NCBI GenBank assembly: GCA_035582835.1
Contig: JAYKAV010002970.1
Location: 448,696 to 512,695 of the forward strand
DNA from: Phoebastria nigripes
Taxonomy: Eukaryota; Chordata; Aves; Procellariiformes; Diomedeidae
Direction of reading: 5' to 3'
Length of the DNA: 64,000 nucleotides
Position numbers and translations under genes: made by a program. The notes under the pieces were generated by a model. That model was not told the DNA's origin. It saw only the letters and a list, made by a program, of their open reading frames with translations, and did no database searches. This document shows positions 49,109-60,400 of the stretch, in pieces (the stretch's first letter is position 1; every line of letters begins with the position of its first letter).

Positions 49109-52100
49109 GGGATACGCACTTAAAGAGTCTTCTCTGCACAGAAGATAAAGTCGTCGGACAAATGATCCTATCAAACTTGTAATGTCAACCATGTGTTGTA
49201 AGTAAACATTTGTAAAGAAACATGTTATCTTTATTTCATCGCACTTCAGTAACGATAGGGTAACACAGGAATGGGTATAATTATCAGAGAAGCAAAGTTA
49301 AAATTAGGTCCCTAGAGGCAGTTTCACGGTCTGTGAAGAAGGTGAAGGTGGAACAGGCATTTAGGTAACTATATAAAAGTCTTTGCTTTTCAAAGTAAGT
49401 CAGTAGCTACTACGCTTGTAAATATTCTGTGTCACTTAGACAAAATATGTAGAAAACATAGTGAGTCAAACTGGGACTTCTCCTTTGCAAGGAGAAACAT
49501 AAGAAATGGAATATATGTGCAAAACATATTGCTTTTTCTGAATAGCTCCATAAATATGGATCTATTTAAAACCATGGGGAGAAAGAGTAGCCCAGACCAG
49601 CTTCAACTCAGACTTACGTGCCATGTACTGAGCATCTTGGGATGAAAATATTTCTGTGGAAGAAGCTGCTCTACCTCAGCAATAAGGCTCTTAGCTACAA
49701 AACATTTTCTATTTTCTCCTTGGGGTCAGGGGGTGGGGGAGAGTTCTGTTTCTTCCATACATACGCTCAAACTATTTGGCGGTAGACAAATTTACACGAA
49801 AATAGGTGGACCGGAGTTAATGCGACTCCACTTACACTTTGTGTGACTACTGATCACAGCGGGATCACAGTGTGACCTAATGTGACATTATGATCACCGC
49901 TACAGAAAACAAATATAACATCACAAGCATACGTAGCCAGAACAAGGAAAAACAGAAACAGTCAAATCTATCAAAATCTAAACTCACATCTTATATGAGA
50001 ATAGCATTGACATAAGAGGGAAAATGTCATCTAAAATTCTGAATGGATGAGGAGATACAGGAGTGGTGCTTGATGCTATTTCAGACACCCTAAAATATTT
50101 TGTCTGGCCTCCTGATGCCCCGTCAAAAGATGGGAGTCACAGTCAGGTCCTGTATCACACCTGCCACACCTGTGTGAATGTTATATACACTGTATGGCAT
50201 CTAAAAGACACCAGACACCCATGTTAGGCACCTGAATTGCTTCTCAGATTTCTGTGCAGTGCCCTGGAGAACATGCAGTCAAAATATATGAAGCAAAAAA
50301 ATCTATCTACGTTTAATGTGGAGTTCAGTAAGTAAGGCTGCATCTAAATTGCTTGTAAGTGTCTCTGTGGCAGGCTGGCAAGTCCTGGTCCCCTTATCAT
50401 TCAAGTCAGAGACCTGTTAGCAGCGCAAAGCGGCGGCTTTCCAGCCTGCACGCCCGAGTTCCCTTTCCATAAAAGAAATTGTTCATTTTTTCAAAGGAAT
50501 ATATTACTAAATTTAAGCTCTTGCCAGGGAAGGTTTGGGCAAAACGTCTTTTTACTTCATACTAAGAATGTGGCAACTGAAGTAGACTTCATAATCTGGT
50601 CCGATTTTTAAGAAAACTGTAGGAAAAAGGTGAGCAGTAAGACTTGCCTGTGTGTAACATGCATGAAATTGGTATTCATTATCCCAGACTGTCTGTTGCA
50701 CAAAAAGACACTGATCTAATATGTGTCAGGCCATAATATAGAGAATGGAAGATTACTTGTGCTTTCCTCTTCATGGCTGCTTTCTCTGTACTTTCAATCA
50801 GATTTTCTGGCAGCAACTTAANCAGCAATAAAAGTATAACACAAATTTCTCTTCATTTCAAACTGTTACAATAACAGATTAAAATTCCACACTTTGTCAG
50901 CAGTCAAATAAAGCACATAAACCTAGGTAGTGTGAAAACATTGCAAGGTATGTGAACATTAGACTGAATAAAGTATAAAATACATAATCTAAATAAAGGT
51001 AATTCATCAGTTAACTGTAGCATGCATCTTACGCAATCATTAATTTCAAGTTGTTTAGATAAACCCCAAACTTCAACATATTTATCATCATGCAATTTAA
51101 AAACAAATAAGACATTACAAAAATTAAATTAAGGCTATTATATATTGCTAGCAAAGGCTAATTGATGGATTTAACATATGATGCTAAAATGTATCAAGAA
51201 ATAATAAATCAAATAATAATGAATCCAATTCATATTATAAGGTGCTACATTTATTCTAAATTTCTAGTGCAGTTAATCTTGAATCCCAACAGAAAATTGT
51301 GCTTCCTTTGCATGTCTTTGTTAATCAGTAAGTCCAGATTTATGCTGATCAAAGCAGTCAAAGAACATCAATCAGAAGTCCAGCAGAGTGCAACCATCAG
51401 TAAGATAGGTATATAAACAACTATTGAATTACTTAAATGTCAATTACATTAAAAGTTGCTTTCCTATATGTTGATATTATACTGTTAAATGTTTTTCATT
51501 TGTTCCATATGCAGACATAAAATATCACAGGAAAACCATTAAAAAAAAAACAAGAAAGAAAGAAAGAAAAAGCATGTACTTAAAACTAAATGCCTTCTAA
51601 TTTATATTGAAATCCCCTGATGATATAAGTACAGATAATATGTAATCCTCTTCTTGATTTACAATCAATTTTTATGTTATCCTAGCAAAATGATAAAACA
51701 ATAATAATCATTGTACCCTATAAATCATATTGTTATTTTAAGCTTCTTTTTCTGTGAAAGTCTTTATCTTGTGGGCTGCAAAAAATAATGCATTATCTGA
51801 AAAACTTGATTCTTGGCATACTTGCATTCTTTCTTAGAGGACAGTTCCTGTTAGGACAAGAGCTATGTTAAAGTACTTGAATGAATTTTCTGATCTCAAT
51901 ATAAGGCGAGCTGGAGAATGACAATTCTGTTTTGCAAAAACTTGTAATATTTAACATGTTTATACTTCTACATTGGACTAAAACCAACATATTTTGGTGT
52001 GGTGTTTTTTTTTTTTTTTTTTTTTTTTACAAAAACAAAAATGTGTCAAAATGCATATTTTAAAGGAGAAGGGATCAGTTCAGCTTTACCTCCTTCTGTT

Positions 52101-54039
52101 TCTCTCCCTCTCTTCTATGGGCTGATTTCTATCTCTTTCTCATCACTTTGTCATAAATGACTGGAAAGCTTCGGAACTAAAAATCTCATTATAAAACCTT
52201 TCCCGCACTATTTTTTCCCCACAAATGTTATGGCTCAAATGAAAGAATATATTATAAAGAAATACACTGAGATGAAAATGTTCTGATTAGTGTTTACATT
52301 CTCTATCTTTTAAAACCAAATAAACCATGCAAACAGTAGGAAGGTTTTTAATGAAACTTTTAAGTAATTTATAGAGTTTCAAGTTCCAAAAAATGCTCTC
52401 TCAAAAGTACTTAATGTAAAATAACCAAATGATCACATGGGTACAAGAAGAGAAATTCTTTGTTACTTATCCACTGAAACCACTGATTTGGTGAATTTTT
52501 CAATTCTTTTAAAAGTTCACAGTACCTGATCATTCAGTCTAAATAAAATTTCAGATTTCATTCAGGACAATATTACACATCTCATTCTTCTCTTTTCCCC
52601 TAGGGATTAAAAACGAGACATACTGAGTAGTTTAGCTATTTAAGTTCTTAAATATTATAGCAGGTAGCACCGATACAGAATGGGAAACGAGCTCTTCCAG
52701 TCCATTCCAACACCTTATGGTAGATTGCACACAGTCTGTCTCTTGCTGTTTACCCAGAAGTTTTGGACTAACTTCAGCAGTTTGTTTCTAATAACACAAC
52801 ACGCAAAACCTTTAATTTGCTTCTGAACCGAAATCACCTATGGGTGATTCCTTCCTTAAGAAGGAAATATTTCCATGACATCAGTGTCTCAAGGTTCACT
52901 CGGAAAGGCAGCATTTTCACATTATCTATTACTTATATGTAATACAAAGTTTGTTTGAATTTCTTTTCTCTGCTTTCATATCCAAATGTGGCAGAAGGAT
53001 TCCTTTTTATCAAGATGCTTCCCGAGGTATTTATGCAGCAAGAGTTAATAAGCTATTTCTTGTTTTCTGCATACTGAAATTCTAAAGCATATATAATCAT
53101 GGCTCAGCTTTTCCTTTGAAATTGCAGAAGCTTGTTTTTGTTTATGATCTGTCTCGAGTCTGTATAACAGACTGTCCAGGCCGTACAACAGTTTGTTTTC
53201 CAGTCTGTTTAGATGATGTAGTGTTATCTGCAGTTGTTTGTTTATTTGTATTTCATCTTTAGGAGAATCTGGTATGCACCAGACAGCTTTGTCCTGATAA
53301 AACCATCGTATTAGAGCTTGGCATTCCTGCCTGAGTTTCTCCTTGTGCTTTCATTTTCTTTGTTCCACAGAAAACTAAAGTAAGCCTGGCCCAGCCTTAA
53401 CATTGCTTTAGTGTTATGTATACAATGTTTCTTACTATTTACAAGCTTGTTACTTTAGAACATTCCTACAGAGAGTATTTTTAACGTTAGATATTTCCCC
53501 CAATACTTCACTTGTAATGTATACAGAGCTTTGTTTTATGTTTAAAAACAAACATTGTTCAACAGTTAGCAATATTAATACTGTTAATCAAGTTTATAAA
53601 CATCTGTCTTACAAAAAANTTAAGGATAAAACAATAAACCATCCTTCTTTCAGGCTTATTTTAGATTCAAGCTTTCCTTACTCTTTGTGCAATGACAGTA
53701 TTTACACTGGGAAAAACAAAAAATAAAGTCTTAAAAAAACCACTTTATCTAAAAAAACCTCAATGAAGTTCAAATATTTGAGAAATTGAAGTAATATCCT
53801 ACTAGTTTGTAAATTACTCATCTAGACCTGGTGAAATTTACCCTGAGGTACTTAGACTTCAACCTGGTGAAGCAATAAAAAATACTAGTGCAGGACAGTT
53901 AAGTTTCCAGATCATTAAGAGGACAAACACAAAGCTTACCTATAAGAAGGAATAGCCAGAATATTATAGGGCTATCATCATACTTTCAAACTCAGAAAAC
54001 TGCTGGGACAAACTGTCTGTTGGTAAGGATACAGAAGAT
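49109..54039. other. unique non-coding DNA with a few motif clusters
   Basis: No gene recognised. It holds a nuclear-receptor-like direct repeat at 49873-49888, a small CpG cluster at 50424-50456, a short AAAG run at 51553-51570, a long poly-T at 52005-52028 and a 7-bp-arm palindrome at 53157-53173. Much of 51100-51750 is very AT-rich. Ns at 50822 and 53619. Confidence 0.5.
52005..52028. repeat. poly-T tract
   Basis: Twenty-four T following GGTGTGGTG, preceding ACAAAAACAAAAATG. Confidence 0.9.
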
Positions 54040-54600
54040 AGCAAGAGGCTAAGTAACAGTCAACACAGATTTGTCAAGAACGAATTGTGTCATTCCAAAG
54101 AAACTTCGATCTGTAGTAAGGGAGAAAAAGATGTGTTGTCATATACCATAATGTAAGTAATGTATGTGACACTGCCACACATCATGTTCTCACTACAAAA
54201 TGAGTGAAAATTCATCTAGATCAAAATATTTTGAGTTGCATATAGAATTATCTGAAGATCCATACTGAAAAAGTAGATATCATGGTGCAGTGCCAAAATA
54301 GAAAGCTGTGTCAAGTGGTGTTCCACAGAAATCTGTTCTGAAACTGGCATTATTTAATATTTTCATTAATTATCTGGACAGTGGAATAGAGGCAATGATT
54401 ATTAAATTTACAGATGATACCAAACACAGAGCAGATGTGAGCACATTGAAGCACAGAGTTAGAATCTGAAATGATTTACAAAAGGAGAAAATAGTACAAA
54501 GTAAATAGAGTGCAATTTAAAACGGGACAAGAGCAAAATATCACTTTAAAGTAGATATAAATAACCACAAGTACAACATTGAAATCAACAAGTTAGGCAG
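54040..54600 (+). mobile_element. ancient CR1-like LINE relic
   Basis: No long frame survives, but plus-strand translations in different frames give reverse-transcriptase signatures in the correct order. NSQHRFVKNELC (from 54055) parallels [12 protein letters not shown] of the 9.8-kb copy. SGVPQKSVL followed by LFNIFINYLDSGIE (from 54314) parallels SGIPQGSILGP and LFNIFISDLD. KFTDDTK (FTDD at 54407-54418) corresponds to the catalytic F/YADD box, with T for A. Frames shift between these blocks and stops are frequent, so the copy is much older than the other CR1s here. Both ends are indistinct. Confidence 0.8.
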
Positions 54601-54619
54601 CAGTGCTGCTGAAAAATAC

Positions 54620-55235
54620 TGAAGTACTGTCTGGCTTAGTTACACACAGTGGGCATCTAGCACCGTTTGACATATAACCTATGTTATTGTGCCTGCCCTC
54701 CAGCGGCCCCTCCAGAAAAGCATGCCGCCCTTTGGCCTTGTGTCATACCTTGGGGTCACATCTGCATGTCTCAGGTATGCTAGGGCATCTCAAATGGCCC
54801 TCGGTATCTGTGTGTATGGGTAACTGAACTGAGTCTTAAACAAATACAGCCAATGGAGCCCAGAGGGCTGTTTAGCTCGCCTGAAAGTAGGCATATACAC
54901 ATTTGTCAACTGAATAGCTCTCCAGGCTACATTGGGCTTGATTCAGTGACCTCCAGATGCCATTTCAGGAAAACACAGGTTTTTCACTGGTGTTGTATCT
55001 TAACTGGCAGTCCCATCTAGACCTTTCAGACCCACTGGGTACCTCAGATGACATTAGGCACCTATGTGTGGGCAGCTAAATCAGGCCTTACATTTCCAGT
55101 GGCTATTGTGGATTCACATGACCCTCTATACATCTAAAAGTACAGCATTTCAGCTGTGTGTTTCAAAGACCTGACAGACACATTTAGACATTTAGGCTTA
55201 CACAGTCTGAGATGAATTTCATCCCGATTGGATGA
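54620..55235. repeat. possible old interspersed repeat, unclassified
   Basis: Directly after the LINE relic the base composition rises towards balanced and the sequence becomes complex and free of simple repeats. It contains TTAGGCACCTA (55054-55064) and CATCTAAAAG (55130-55139), motifs also found near 50204-50233. The change in composition and shared motifs suggest an old transposon, but I cannot name a family. Confidence 0.35.
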
Positions 55236-56900
55236 AAAGACTCCATTTGGTTACCTTATCAGGACTGAGCTAATGTATAAGAAAAGAAGAATCTAGAGAA
55301 ATTTGTTATACAAAAATTTTTCAATCCCAAAATATAGGAAAGGTTGCTAACGAAGGCTGATTTCCTTGTCCGTGTAGCAAGGACAAGAAGTACTGTGCCT
55401 AAATTCTAGAAAGTTAGATTTAGTTTAGGCACGAGTAAAAACTTTTGATCTGTACAGACGGTGAAGATTGTCTTGGAATATTGTGGAATTTCTATCAGTG
55501 GAAGTTTCCAAAAACAAGTTAGAGAAATAGCTACCATGAATGATTTAAGTCTAGTTTATCCTATCTTAAGGACAAACTATTAGACCTCTCAAAATGCTTT
55601 TCAATCTGCTTCTGTGAGCCTATAATCTTAAAGTATAATTAGGATCATTTCCCTTCCTTCTTTTATGCTTTGGTCTTGATATTGTTGACGTTTAAATTAT
55701 CATCATTTAGGTTTTGTGTTACCATTCTAACTAAAATATGACAGGTCATACCTCTTACAGCTGTATTTATAGGATGGCCATAGCCAGACAAATAGCACTT
55801 CACAACACTCTACTTTTTTCAGTTTGACAGAGGAAGAATCTAAACATCTTTGTGGGGGCAGGGGAGGACGCAGGGGTCAGGTCTTCCACATTTTGCAGGA
55901 GTAATTACACCTGCACAGAGATTTTCAAACCATGCAAAAGAGGAAATAACAAAAGTTAAGTCTATAAAAAATAGACTTTGTCAGGACAGACCTAACTTAG
56001 ACTTTCTTGAAGATTAATGTCAGAGTGTGAATAACTGCAAAAATAGATTTTGAATGACTCAATTGGATAAATTCACAGAAGGACAACAGGAACACAACTA
56101 CAACAACTACAATGTTATTCTGAAAACATTAAAGATAAGAGACCTCAATAATAGGTACAGAGAAAAAAAAAGCACAGGAAAGAATTTTCCATTTTAAATT
56201 TTGTTTACAAGCATTTATATTAAACAGTACCCAAGCTGGGAAAATTATTAACTTTTACTGTCTCACTTCCTGTCTAATGATTTTATGGTCCACCATTATT
56301 TCTCCTTTTTGTTGGGTTCACAAGAATTTTTGGAAGTCTGTAACACCAATGTCTGCCACAGTGTATCGGGGGCACATTTCTGCACATGGAAAACTGATGG
56401 GACATTACAGTTCTGCACTGGGATGCTAACATCAGATCATTACATGGATTTATTCCCCTGTCTGCCAGAGTAGGGTGAAGCAAACATCTGGTCACTGTGT
56501 CTGAAGAAGTCTGATTTGGAGGACAAGTAAGTCTATTCTTATATCTTGGGGAGCATATTCAGGGCACTAGGTACTCTGCTCCAGCACTCCACACTCATAA
56601 ACTTCACCCGACAAATAACAGCTGCACTTTGGGCCAAGTTCTGTGATCCTGATGGATTCTTGCTGTTTTCCTCATTAACCCTTGGTTGCCAGACTTTATC
56701 AATGTTTTCCTGTGATCAGTTACTCTTCTTCTCCTGTTTCTTCTCTGTCAAGCGTCTTCCTTTCTAAGTCCTCCCTCTGGGGTGCCTCAGACACAGTCCT
56801 TAAAAGGACCATAAATCACTTCTGAGTGGCTCAAGTTAATATTTCCTCTTCCTCAAATAAAATATTTAACTTCCTTTTCTAGACTGAGTCTGAAAAGTTG
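55236..56900. other. unannotated non-coding DNA
   Basis: No gene or repeat recognised. Open frames at 56283-56767 overlap on both strands and show no motif. Confidence 0.5.
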
Positions 56901-57428
56901 GAATAGAATAGAATATTTCAGTTGGAAGGGACCTACAACGATCACCTAGTCTAACTGCCTGACCAGTTCAGGGCTGACCAAGTTAAAACACATTGTTAAG
57001 GGCATCGTCCAAATGCCTCTTAAACACTGAGAGGCTTGGGGCATCGACCACCTCTCTAGGAGGCCTGTTCCAGTGTTTGACCACCCTCTCAGTAAAGAAA
57101 TGCTTCCTAATGTCCAGTCTCAACCTCCCCCGGCACAGCTTTGAACCATTCCCATGTGTCCTATTACTGGGTACCCGGGAGAAGAGCTCAGCACCTCCCT
57201 CNCCACNTCCCCTCCTCAGGAAGCTGTAGAGAGCAATGAGGTCGCCCCTCAGCCTCCTTCTCTCCAAACTAGACAAGCCCAAAGTCCTTAGCCGCTCCTC
57301 ACAGGACATTCCTTCCAGCCCTTTCACCAGCTTTGTTGCCCTCCTCTGGACACATTCAAGGACCTTCACATCCTTCTTAAACTGTGGGGCCCAGAACTCC
57401 ACACAGTACTCAAGGTGAGGCCACGCCA
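56901..57428 (-). mobile_element. CR1 LINE, 5'-truncated fragment
   Basis: A minus-strand CR1 of about 530 bp. The left edge shows a degenerate tail (GAATAGAATAGAATATTTCA) and GTTGGAAGGGACC. The right edge ends in the middle of the conserved LVRPHLEYC region, which reads LAWPHLEYC. Ns at 57202 and 57207 lie inside it. Confidence 0.95.
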
Positions 57429-57474
57429 AAGTTGTCCGTTCTGGAAAAAAACTAGCTGAAACACTAGCTGACAT
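56983..57474 (-). pseudogene. CR1 ORF2 C-terminal fragment, open frame
   Basis: An uninterrupted minus-strand frame of 163 codons. Its first 15 or so codons are flank sequence; from [13 protein letters not shown] it follows CR1 ORF2: [34 protein letters not shown], then [10 protein letters not shown] and [21 protein letters not shown], reaching a stop close to the normal protein end. Two N-containing codons fall in the middle. It lacks the catalytic domain, so it is a dead fragment even though the frame is open. Confidence 0.93.
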
Positions 57475-60400
57475 CCTGGAGAGCAGCCTGGCATCATTGC
57501 CAAGAAACAGCTGGCTACTTTAAAAAAAAATCCTGGACAGTGTGTAAAAATGTCATGTGCCATATAGTAACAGTTTATTATAACTTGTGTATTACACAGA
57601 CAGCAACTGGAACCAGAACTCCACCTTATATGACTTTGTATCACTTTTCAAAATCCTATTTGTAACATGCAATATTCCTACAGTTTAGCTAAGATTTAGG
57701 AGTATCCATGTATTTTTAGAGAACTTGCTCCTCCTGAAAGATAATCTTCAGAATTCACTTTGGGATCGTATTTTTGAGAGTAGTATCATTGTTTGGGACT
57801 GATTAGTTGTCCCTTATGCCAAAGATCAGCATGGTCTGCACAAGACTGCCTTTGCTTGTTTGAACCTGTAGCTGCCATTTGTTTTCTTTATGGAATCATC
57901 ATCTACCTCTGAAGCAAGATCCTTTCTGAACCAGCAGCTTCACAGTCTGTCTCTGTCTCTTACAAGTATTTGCTAAACTGTAGCTGCTAAGAAATGTAGA
58001 CTCACTGAGCTGAGCATCTGCCAGGAGCTATCTGGCATACGGTCAGGACGAGACTGCTACAGAGGCAACATCAATAGACAAACCAAATTCTGCAGTAAAT
58101 GTGCAACCCTTGCCTTATTTATATGCNGTGTCTCTCTATGTGAATTTTACGTGCAATCTGGCCAGCAAAAGTAGAGAGAGGCTTTTCCCTATTGTCTGAC
58201 TCTTTGTTGAGATTCTTTCTCCAGCAGATCTTGGCAGATCTTCCCACAGACTTTGTTGTAAGTACCATACCTGTGTCTTCCTGTGCAGATAAAAGAGAAA
58301 ACCTCAATGTACTGGCCTCTAAAGATGCTACAGAACACTGCAGTTAAGTCCAAAGGTAGTCCTTTTCTCTGGATAAGCGTAGTGCAAGACGCTGTAAAGC
58401 ATTTCCAGCAAGTTTACACTGTTAGTGAACCCACCCTTTTGCTATATTGCCTTCAGAATAGAATAGATGATAGAAAAATTGATTTTTAAAAGTACATTCA
58501 AATTCTGTGGCTGAGTTCAGCCACTGAGTGTATCTCTTTTCTCATGATTAATATCAGATAGGCGTTTATTCTAATATCGATCTTCATCCACAAAGTTTAA
58601 CTTTCCACAAGCCAAATACCTGGGAAATACTTCCCTTTTGTAATCATGGTGACCATTCTTTATGTCTTCATTTAAATACTTCTCCAACATAAGATAGTCT
58701 CTGGAAATTTCACTTTCAGTTGATCCAAAAAAAAACGTATGAGTTTAACATAAAATATTGAATATAATTTCTGATGTAAAAATGCATCAGTAATTACCTG
58801 ACTGTTGTTTCTACCCCAGGACTGGTTAGTTAGAAGAGGAATATTTCTGTTGCACTCCTTTCCTAGACTGTAATTTCTCTACTTGAAACATTTAATAAGA
58901 TTAGGGAGTTGACATCAGCTCTTTCCTGTGAAAGGCAGAGAGCAAAAGTGAGCCATCATTAGAGAGGCCTGGCATCTCTTTATTCAGGAGGAAGGCCCAA
59001 TACAAAAAAAGGAAGAAAATGAGAAAAAAAGTGGGATTTTTTTTTTTTCTTCTTTCTACAGAGCCATTAATTTGTATCTCAGAACTGGATTCCATGAGAA
59101 TATCTGGGGTCCTTTTTGGAGCTCTTCTGGAAGATTTATGACATGTCTCATCAAAATTTTAGACAACACATTAAATCTGAGGGAAGTTGTCTGAAACTAC
59201 ACGAGACAATGTCAGCAAAATAAATGCCAAATACTGGAAGGTATTGCTGTATCCATCAGTCAAGACTATAATTTGACATTAAGAAACAATAAACCAGCAT
59301 GATGCCCCGCTATTCTCAAATCAACTCTTGGCCCATAACACACTTTTGAAACCCCTTCTGCACAGCCCACTTAGGCACATATGTCCTCTTCCCCCATCTG
59401 CTCAGCATTTCACCACTACCTCCAATGTCTGTGTGTCTAACTGTATGATTGGATTTTCCACGTGTAGCAGCATCTAAGTGTCTTAAACCTCCTACTCAGA
59501 TTTTTTTTTTTCAAATACAGTTATTTACTTGTAAAAAACTCAAGGTGCTTAAGTTGTGAAAGTCTGTTTGTTACGCTTTAATGAAAGCTTAGATGCCTGA
59601 GCCTTCAAAGATGAGAGCCTTCACAGATATTAGTTTGCTGGACAACTGCCAGCTATCCAAATTCCAGTCCTAAACATAACTAGTAGAGGGCAACGTTCAT
59701 TCTGCTAATAGGAGGTAATAGAGTCTCATATATTTATACAAGCCCTCAAATAAGCTCATAAATTACAAGAAAATACAGTATTTTATTTCCTTACAGGTTC
59801 TTTTCATGACTTAATGGTGTGAAAAGGAGACTAAGTATGGCCTATGAAAGCAATTGTAATCATTCCTGAAGAAACCTGAAACTAAAATCTGTACGTACAG
59901 CTGAATCCATTTTTCTCCTCATAAAAATAGACAGGCACATTTCCTATTGTCTGGAGCGGCTTGCTCCAGAGGTTAAGGTATATTGAATGAAATTCCTTTT
60001 CAAAAACAGGGTAGAGAAGTTGAGAGAAAAATATCAATAACAAAGGTAAGGATCAAGTAATGCAAAATTTTAATTTGATCCTGCAGACAGGCCCTTAAAG
60101 AAAAGAAATAGAAGTTTAAGTTGGCAATCTCTTTATATTAAATTCTGTGTTGAACTAGCAAAAATGAAAAACTAAATATACAACTAATTGTCCCGGGTTC
60201 CATTTTAATAAGTTGTGTAGGGGAGGAAAGCAGAATTGGAGCAGGGCAATACAGTACATTAGGAAATAGGGAAGTAGACCAGAGAGAAAATGCAGCTGCG
60301 GGAATGTGTGGGTGCAAAGATAAGTACTGCACGAATGCTGGAGCTGACTCGTCCCTTCACCAGCTGATGGTGCCCATGGCACTCTCGGGATCATTGTGGA

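Noticed and set aside
49721..49741. Possible G-quadruplex (GGGGTCAGGGGGTGGGGG)
   Set aside because: Only three G runs, so it does not meet the usual four-run pattern without splitting a run.
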